Assembly (NCBI RefSeq): GCF_049195245.1
Contig: NZ_JBMIRR010000023.1
Location: 186,001-250,000, forward strand
DNA length: 64,000 nucleotides
Direction: 5' to 3'
From: Arenimonas sp049195245
GTDB lineage: Bacteria; Pseudomonadota; Gammaproteobacteria; Xanthomonadales; Xanthomonadaceae
Shown here piece by piece: positions 58,404-64,000 of the stretch (position 1 is the stretch's first letter; each line of letters opens with the position of its first letter). Position numbers and translations under genes: made by a program. A model generated the notes under the pieces. That model saw nothing but the letters and a program-made list of their open reading frames with translations. It had not been told where the DNA came from and ran no database searches.

Positions 58404-60608
58404 ATGAAGAAACTATCGTCCTTGGCGCCCGCGCTGGGCCTGGCCCTCCTGGTCTTCCTCAGCGGCTGCGCGACCATGCCTTCGCCCGACATCCGTCGCG
58501 GCGACGATCCCCTGGCAGGCACCACCCCGCCGCTGCCGGGCCCCACCGCGGCCGAACAGGAAGCCGAACGCGCCTCCGCGGCGGCGTCGGCCGACGCCAG
58601 CCGGTCGCAGCTGACGCCGGGCACCGGCGCGGTGATCAACCAGCGCGCGGCGTCCGCGCCCGCGCCCTCGCTGGACATGCCGGGCGAGGCGACCTTCAAC
58701 TTCGAAGGCGAGTCGGTGCACGCGGTGGTCAAGGCCATCCTGGGCGACCTGCTTCAGCAGAACTACGTGATCGCGCCGCAGGTGCAGGGCCAGGTGACGC
58801 TTGCCACGCCGCGCCCGGTGAATGCCGCCCAGGCCCTGAGCCTGCTCGAGATGGTGCTGGGTTGGAACAACGCCCGCCTGGTCTGGTCCGACGGCCGCTA
58901 CAGCGTGCTGCCCGCCGACCAGGCCATCGCCGGCAACCTGTCGCCGCGCACCGGCAGCGCCTCCAACGCGCGTGGCTTCGAGGTGCGGGCGGTGCCGCTG
59001 CAGTTCATTTCGGCCACCGAGATGAAGAAGGTGCTCGAACCCTACGCGCGCGCCAACGCCGTGGTCAGCACCGACAATTCGCGCAACCTCATCGTCATCG
59101 GCGGCACCCGCAGCGAGCTGCAGAACTACCTGCGCACCATCGAGATCTTCGACGTGGACTGGCTGTCGGGCATGTCGGTGGGCGTGTTCCCGCTGCAGTC
59201 GGGCGAGGCCAGCCGGATCGTGGACGAGCTCAACGCCGTGTTCGGCGAGCAGGGCAGCACGCCGGTGTCGGGCATGTTCCGGTTCATGCCGCTGGAGGGG
59301 CAGAACGCAGTGATGGTGATCACGCCGCAGGCCAAGTACCTGCGCGAGGCCGAGAAGTGGATCGAGCGCCTGGACGCCGGCGGCGGCGAAGGCGCGCGGC
59401 TGTACACCTACGAAGTGCTGTACATGAAAGCTCCCGACCTGGCCGACCAGCTGAGCAATGTCTTTGGCGGGGGTGGTGGTGGCGCCACGCGCCAGACGGA
59501 GGGTCCGGCGTCGCTGATGCCCGGCCTGGAGCCGGTGCAGATCCGCTCGATCTCCGACCCAGCGCCGGATGCGGCCGACCCCAAGGCGCGCGCCGAATCC
59601 AACCAGGCCGCCGCGGCGGCGTCCGCGTCCGCGTCCCGCGATGGGCGTGCGGTGGACGGTGGCGTTTCGATCGGTGCGGGCGACGATGTCTCGATCAGCT
59701 CGGTCGAGGAGAGCAACGCCCTGCTGGTGCGCGCGACCCCGCAACAGTGGGAGTCGATCCGTCGCACCATCGAGAAGCTCGACGTCATGCCGCTGCAGGT
59801 CCACATCGAGGCCCAGGTGGTCGAGGTCGATCTGCGCGGCGAACTGGCCTACGGCGTCAACTGGTTCTTCGAGAACGCCGTCGTCGATCTGGCCGAGCTT
59901 CCGTCGGCAGCGGGTCGTACGATCTGGGGCGATATCGCCGGCAACGTCGGCGAGGACGGCCTGGGCTGGACCTTCCTGGGCCGCAATGCCGCCGCCGTGG
60001 TGAGCGCGCTGGACGAAGCGTCCAACGTACGCATCCTGTCCACGCCTTCGGTGGTGGTGCGGAACAATGCCGAAGCCAAGCTCGACGTGGGCACCAAGAT
60101 TCCCGTCAACAGCACCAGCTTCAATCCCATCGACGGCGGCGGTACCCCCGGCAACGGCACCTTCACGCAGACCCAGTACCTCGACACCGGCGTCATCCTG
60201 ACGGTGACCCCGCGCATCAGCCGCGACGGCACTGTGTTCATGGAGATCGAGCAGGAAGTGAGTTCTCCGGGAGATACGCCCGACCAGAACGGCAACCTGC
60301 CGATCAACAAGCGGCTGCTCAATACCGAGGCCGCGATCCAGAGCGGCGAGACGGTGATGCTGGCGGGCCTGATCTCCGACAGCACGCTGGACGGTAGTTC
60401 CGGCCTGCCGGGCCTGAGCCGCTTGCCGGTGGTCGGCGGGCTGTTCGGCCGCAAGACGCAGAGCAAGATCCGCACCGAAGTCATCGTGCTTGTCACGCCG
60501 CGCGTGATCCGCGACCCGGGCGAGGCGCGTCGCCTCACCGACGAATACGGCGAGCGCTTCCGCGCGCTGGATCCGATCCGCGCCAAGCCGGAAACCGACC
60601 CACGCTGA
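58404..60608 (+). CDS. gspD: Type II secretion secretin GspD (XpsD)
   Basis: A 734-residue outer-membrane secretin. It is a lipoprotein (lipobox LSGC at about residues 19-22) with a Pro/Ala-rich linker, N0-N3 domains (about 95-440) and the C-terminal secretin barrel (about 540-715) with VGTKIPV and VIVLVTPRVIRDP. A Gly-rich insert (GGGGGGATR) lies in the N3 region. It ends the type II operon. The next gene, a polysaccharide permease, starts one base after its stop. Confidence 0.95.
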   Translation: MKKLSSLAPALGLALLVFLSGCATMPSPDIRRGDDPLAGTTPPLPGPTAAEQEAERASAAASADASRSQLTPGTGAVINQRAASAPAPSLDMPGEATFNFEGESVHAVVKAILGDLLQQNYVIAPQVQGQVTLATPRPVNAAQALSLLEMVLGWNNARLVWSDGRYSVLPADQAIAGNLSPRTGSASNARGFEVRAVPLQFISATEMKKVLEPYARANAVVSTDNSRNLIVIGGTRSELQNYLRTIEIFDVDWLSGMSVGVFPLQSGEASRIVDELNAVFGEQGSTPVSGMFRFMPLEGQNAVMVITPQAKYLREAEKWIERLDAGGGEGARLYTYEVLYMKAPDLADQLSNVFGGGGGGATRQTEGPASLMPGLEPVQIRSISDPAPDAADPKARAESNQAAAAASASASRDGRAVDGGVSIGAGDDVSISSVEESNALLVRATPQQWESIRRTIEKLDVMPLQVHIEAQVVEVDLRGELAYGVNWFFENAVVDLAELPSAAGRTIWGDIAGNVGEDGLGWTFLGRNAAAVVSALDEASNVRILSTPSVVVRNNAEAKLDVGTKIPVNSTSFNPIDGGGTPGNGTFTQTQYLDTGVILTVTPRISRDGTVFMEIEQEVSSPGDTPDQNGNLPINKRLLNTEAAIQSGETVMLAGLISDSTLDGSSGLPGLSRLPVVGGLFGRKTQSKIRTEVIVLVTPRVIRDPGEARRLTDEYGERFRALDPIRAKPETDPR

Positions 60609-60609
60609 C

Positions 60610-61380
60610 ATGGGTCCGGCCCTTCGCGCTGTTTTCCGCGAGCTGTTCCGGCGCGAGCTGGAGGAACGCTACCGGGGCAGCGTGCTCGGCGCGCTCTGGC
60701 TGCTGCTGTTGCCGCTGCTGCAGCTGGCGGTGCTGGCCTGGGTGTTCGGGCACCTGATGCCGGCCCGCGCGCACGGCGGCGACCTGCCGTACGCCGCCTT
60801 CCTGGCGCTGGGCCTGTGGCCCTGGAACCTGTTCGCCAACGCGGCCAATCGCGGCGTCAGCGCGCTGACCGACAACGCCGCGCTGATCGGCAAGGTCGCG
60901 GTGCCGCACACGCTGTACGTGGACACCCGGGTGGCCGCCAGCGCGATGGTGGACGTCGGCGGTTTCGCGCTGGTCGTGGCGGTGCTGCTCGCGTTCGGCG
61001 TCGGCCTGCAGCTGTCCGGCCTGCCGGTGGCGCTGCTGGGCCTGGCAGTGGTGGCGGTGTATGCCCTGGCGGTGGCGCGGCTGCTGGCGGTGCTGCAGGT
61101 GTTCCTGCGTGATATCGCCACGCTTACCGGGCAGCTGCTGGTGCTGGGCTTCTTCCTCACGCCGGTGCTGTACGACCGCAGCCTGCTGCCGGCTACCGCG
61201 TCCCGCTGGCTGGCGATCAACCCGCTGGTGGCGCCGGTGGAAACGGTGCGGGCCGGCCTGGCCGGCGGCGCGGTGGACTGGGCGGCGCTGGGCCTGAGCG
61301 CGCTGATCGGCGCGGTGCTGCTGGTGCTGGCCACGCTGTTCTTCCGGCGCGCGCGCAGCCACCTGGAGGATTTCCTGTGA
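60610..61380 (+). CDS. wzm: ABC-2 polysaccharide export permease (Wzm-like)
   Basis: A 256-residue ABC-2 permease with six helices. It starts with the amphipathic FRELFRRELEERYRGSVLGALWLLLLPL signature of the O-antigen/teichoic-acid exporters. It works as a dimer with the ATPase encoded next. Its ATG is one base after the gspD stop, and its stop overlaps the wzt start (GTGA), suggesting read-through from the secretion operon. The polymer exported is unknown. Confidence 0.9.
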   Translation: MGPALRAVFRELFRRELEERYRGSVLGALWLLLLPLLQLAVLAWVFGHLMPARAHGGDLPYAAFLALGLWPWNLFANAANRGVSALTDNAALIGKVAVPHTLYVDTRVAASAMVDVGGFALVVAVLLAFGVGLQLSGLPVALLGLAVVAVYALAVARLLAVLQVFLRDIATLTGQLLVLGFFLTPVLYDRSLLPATASRWLAINPLVAPVETVRAGLAGGAVDWAALGLSALIGAVLLVLATLFFRRARSHLEDFL

Positions 61381-62570
61381 GCTCGCCCCTGGTCGAGGCC
61401 GTGGGCCTGGCCAAGCGTTACCCCGTGCTGGGCCATCGCGGCGACCGCATCAGCGCGCTGTGGGACGTGGTGCGCGGCCGTCCCGCGCGGCGCGTGGTCA
61501 GCGTGCTCGAGGACATCGCCTTCGAAGTGCAGCCGGGCGAATCGCTGGCCATCATCGGCGACAACGGGGCCGGCAAGTCCACCCTGCTCAAGCTGGTCAC
61601 CGGCGTGCTGACGCCCAGCGCCGGCAGCGTGCGCACCCGCGGCAGCGTTGGCGCCCTGCTCGAGCTGGGCGCCGGCTTCCATCCCGAACTCAGCGGCCGC
61701 GACAACGTGCGACTGGCGGCCGCGCTGCATGGACTGGATGCCGAGGCGCTGGCCGGCAAGCTGCCCGAGATCGAGGCCTTCGCCGACATCGGCGACTATC
61801 TGGACGAGCCGGTGAAGCATTATTCCTCGGGCATGGTCGTGCGCCTGGGCTTCGCCGTGATCGCGGCGATCCGGCCGGCGCTGCTGATCACCGACGAAGT
61901 GCTGGCCGTGGGCGACGAGAGTTTCCAGCGCAAGTGCATCCGCTGGCTGGACGACTACCTGGCCAGCGGCGGCACGCTGCTGCTGGTCTCGCACAGCCTC
62001 TACCACGTGCGCAAGTTGTGCCGTCGCGCGCTGTGGCTGCAGGACGGCCGCGTGCGCGCGCTGGGCGATGCCTTCGAGGTCAGCCAGCAATACCTGGCCT
62101 GGCACGAGGCGCGGCTGGCCGCGACCGCGCCGGCCCCGGCCGCGCGCACCGCCAGCGGGCAGGGCGTGGTGGAGGCCCGGCTCAACGGCGACGACGGCGA
62201 CGGGCCGCTGACGCTGGACTACCGCACCGACCTGCGCATCGATGCGGTGATCCGCGGGCGCGACGACCGGCCCGCGACGCTGCTGGTCGGCATCGTGCGC
62301 GAGGACGACACGCCCGTCTTCGGTGTCTCCTCGGAAATGGATGGCGTGGCCGGCCGGCCGGTACCGGGCCAGCCGCGCGACACCGCGTTCGGCCTGTGCT
62401 TCCCGGGCCTGGCCCTGCTGCCTGGCAGCTACCGGCTGCGCCTGCATGCGCTCGACGGCGAAGGGCTCACCCTGTTCGACACCCGCGAGCGCGCCTTCAC
62501 GGTGGCGGGCAATCGGCGTGAATTCGGGCTGGTGCAGCTGCCGCACCGCTGGGACGAGGTGGCCGGGTAA
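61377..62570 (+). CDS. wzt: Polysaccharide export ATPase with C-terminal Wzt domain
   Basis: A 397-residue ABC ATPase. Walker A is GDNGAGKST, the signature is YSSGMVVRLGFA, Walker B is ALLITDEVLAVGD, and the H-loop is LLVSHSL. A C-terminal beta-sandwich (about 265-390) is the carbohydrate-binding domain of Wzt that recognises the terminal modification of O-antigen chains. The start is GTG 61377, overlapping the permease stop. The insert with HRGDRISALWDVVRG before the first strand is usual for this class. Confidence 0.92.
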   Translation: MSSPLVEAVGLAKRYPVLGHRGDRISALWDVVRGRPARRVVSVLEDIAFEVQPGESLAIIGDNGAGKSTLLKLVTGVLTPSAGSVRTRGSVGALLELGAGFHPELSGRDNVRLAAALHGLDAEALAGKLPEIEAFADIGDYLDEPVKHYSSGMVVRLGFAVIAAIRPALLITDEVLAVGDESFQRKCIRWLDDYLASGGTLLLVSHSLYHVRKLCRRALWLQDGRVRALGDAFEVSQQYLAWHEARLAATAPAPAARTASGQGVVEARLNGDDGDGPLTLDYRTDLRIDAVIRGRDDRPATLLVGIVREDDTPVFGVSSEMDGVAGRPVPGQPRDTAFGLCFPGLALLPGSYRLRLHALDGEGLTLFDTRERAFTVAGNRREFGLVQLPHRWDEVAG

Positions 62571-62628
62571 ACTGGAGGCCCCTAGACGGCCGGCCGCCCG
62601 CGCGGCGCCGTCCCTGAGCAGAGCCCGG

Positions 62629-63588
62629 ATGGAATTCACCAACTACAAGAACTTCTGGAACCACAAGGCGCTCGACGCCCTGTCGGCGATGTCGGCCGTG
62701 GACGGCAGCACGGACGAGGACACCCTGCGCCTCACCGGCCGCTTCAGCGCGCGGCAGGCGCGCGAGGCCCTGGGCCTGGGCCGCACCGACCGCAGCTTCG
62801 AGATCGGCTGCGGCGTCGGCCGCATCGGCCGCGAACTGCTCGACGACGTGGCGCACTGGTCGGGCCTGGACATCAGCGAGAACATGCTCGGCGTCGCCCG
62901 CGACCGCCTGGGTGACGACCCGCGCGTGTCGCTGCACGCCCTGCACGGCCCCCGGCTGGAGATGCTGGCCGACGCCTCGATGGACAAGGGCTACTGTGTC
63001 GCCGTGTTCATCCACATGGACAAGGAAGACTTCGCCCTGTACCTGCGCGAAGTGGCCCGCGTGCTGCGGCCCGGCGGCCTGTTCTACTTCGACCACTGGA
63101 ACCTGGCCCACCCGGTCGGCTGGCGCCGCTACGAGATGGAGATGGCTCAGGCCCTGGCCACGCCGCCGGGCGAACGCAAGGACGTGGCGCGCAACCAGTT
63201 CACCGTTCCGGAAGAGGCGCGCGTATTCTGCGAGCGCGCCGGCCTGGAAGTGGTCGAGTGCCTGGGCGAGTCGGCCTGGCTGCAGGTGGTGGCGCGCAAG
63301 CCGGGCGGCGGGTCGTCGCTGGCGGCCGAGCAGGCGCGGGTGGCCGCCTCGCGCCCGGCGTGGACCTATGGCCCCGCGTGGACGCACTACTTCGACCTGA
63401 TCGTGGCCGCCGAGCGCGAAGGCCGCGCGCCGCACGACCTGGCCGACGAACTGGTGGCCGCCGACGGCAACGACCTGGTGGTGTCGATGTTCCGCCGCTG
63501 GATCATCGGCAACTGGCGTCGTCGCGAGTCCTGGGGCCCGGTGCCCGAGGCACTGGCGCGCGACCCGGGAGCGCTGGACGCGCGATGA
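62629..63588 (+). CDS. SAM-dependent methyltransferase
   Basis: A 319-residue class I methyltransferase: SAM site FEIGCGVGRIGREL near residue 55, GLDISENMLGVAR, and VLRPGGLFYFDHWN near residue 145. A longer C-terminal part (about 215-319, with WTYGPAWTHYFDLIVAAE) is not part of the core fold. Given wzm-wzt beside it, it may methylate the chain end or a sugar of the exported polymer; the target is unknown. It overlaps the next gene by 4 bases. Confidence 0.82.
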   Translation: MEFTNYKNFWNHKALDALSAMSAVDGSTDEDTLRLTGRFSARQAREALGLGRTDRSFEIGCGVGRIGRELLDDVAHWSGLDISENMLGVARDRLGDDPRVSLHALHGPRLEMLADASMDKGYCVAVFIHMDKEDFALYLREVARVLRPGGLFYFDHWNLAHPVGWRRYEMEMAQALATPPGERKDVARNQFTVPEEARVFCERAGLEVVECLGESAWLQVVARKPGGGSSLAAEQARVAASRPAWTYGPAWTHYFDLIVAAEREGRAPHDLADELVAADGNDLVVSMFRRWIIGNWRRRESWGPVPEALARDPGALDAR

Positions 63589-64000
63589 GCACGACGGCGG
63601 CCCGCGCCCTGCCGACGGTGGTGGTGCCGGTGCACAACGCGCTGGAAGACCTGGACCTGGCGCTGGCGTCGCTGGACCGCACCCTGCCCGGGGCCGCGAA
63701 GGTGCTGGTCGCCGACGATGCCTCCACCGATCCGAAAGTGGGCGTGCTGCTGCAGGGCTGGCTGGCGCGCACGCGTCTGGACGCGCGCGTGGTGCGGCGC
63801 CAGCGCAACCTGGGCTTCCCGGCAAATTGCAATGCGGCCTTCGCCGAGACCGGCGACGAGGACGTGGTGCTGTTCAATTCCGATGCGATCGCCACCCCGG
63901 GCTGGCTGCAGCAGCTGGCACGCTGCGCCGCGTCCGATCCGCGCATCGCCACCATCACCCCCTGGTCCAACAACGCCGAGATCTGCTCGTTTCCGACCTT
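63585..64000 (+). CDS. Glycosyltransferase family 2 (truncated by window end)
   Basis: The first 138 residues of a GT-A glycosyltransferase. It has VVVPVHNALEDLDLALASL for the first strand, VLVADDASTD for the nucleotide-sugar pocket, NLGFPANCNAAF and VVLFNSDAIATPGWLQQL, with the DxD-equivalent NSDA typical of family 2. The rest lies outside the window. It is translationally coupled to the methyltransferase and belongs to a surface polysaccharide locus. Confidence 0.85.
   Translation, partial: MSTTAARALPTVVVPVHNALEDLDLALASLDRTLPGAAKVLVADDASTDPKVGVLLQGWLARTRLDARVVRRQRNLGFPANCNAAFAETGDEDVVLFNSDAIATPGWLQQLARCAASDPRIATITPWSNNAEICSFPT

Overview
The window is a high-GC, gene-dense chromosome segment from a gammaproteobacterium, most likely of the Lysobacterales (Xanthomonadales). 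The evidence is gene content and order: a Clp-type CRP homologue divergent from speD, the chain trpG-trpD-trpC-HAD-GNAT-clp-speD-gdx-coq7-rplM-rpsI, a type II secretion operon in the Xanthomonas xps order E-F-G-H-I-J-K-L-M-N-D, and a zapA-6S RNA-fau module. I cannot name a genus. No insertion sequence, prophage or CRISPR array is visible; most of the window is ordinary chromosomal core.

Layout. 1-11.1 kb: a Ycf48-like secreted protein with an RND/MMPL exporter, an EamA transporter, small membrane proteins, purC, a cytochrome c and J-domain pair, an outer-membrane barrel, rpe, an RraA-like protein and a divergent GT51 transglycosylase. 11.1-17.1 kb: a complete proteobacterial dedicated sortase locus. 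It holds a class GN sortase, two tiny ORFs and a VIT/VWA sortase target on the minus strand, and a divergent response regulator and histidine kinase. 17.1-25.2 kb: trpE, a diguanylate cyclase, a secreted protein, then trpG-trpD-(ABM)-trpC-HAD. 25.2-34.5 kb: GNAT, clp, speD, a guanidine-II riboswitch with a Gdx/SugE exporter, coq7 with an Fe-S protein, rplM-rpsI, tRNA-Gln, a cNMP-rhodanese protein, rpiA, EVE, fau, 6S RNA, zapA and a ZapB-like gene. 34.5-46 kb: a GGDEF-EAL protein, ygfB-like, pepP, holC-pepA, lptFG, RDD, xerD and dsbC. 46-64 kb: purL, the xps operon, then the start of an O-antigen type export locus (wzm, wzt, methyltransferase, truncated glycosyltransferase).

How genes work together. 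Tryptophan synthesis is split over three blocks (trpE alone, trpG alone, trpDC). Three cyclic-di-GMP-related genes (a GGDEF protein, a GGDEF-EAL protein and Clp) lie within 18 kb. The xps operon is tightly overlapped and runs almost without a gap into the polysaccharide ABC exporter. The sortase locus is self-contained: sensor, regulator, enzyme and substrate.

The least explained material is non-coding. First, a family of palindromic elements built from a roughly 10-bp unit (GCGGATNNNN) sits at gene 3' ends and supplies the last codons and stop codons of two genes. Second, a 36-bp perfect inverted repeat lies between a rhodanese gene and rpiA; its core recurs as a 23-bp palindrome at the pdsS-trpE junction. 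Third, the sortase target has lost a recognisable LPXTG-like signal although its sortase keeps its catalytic residues. All calls rest on reading the sequence; no database search was run.
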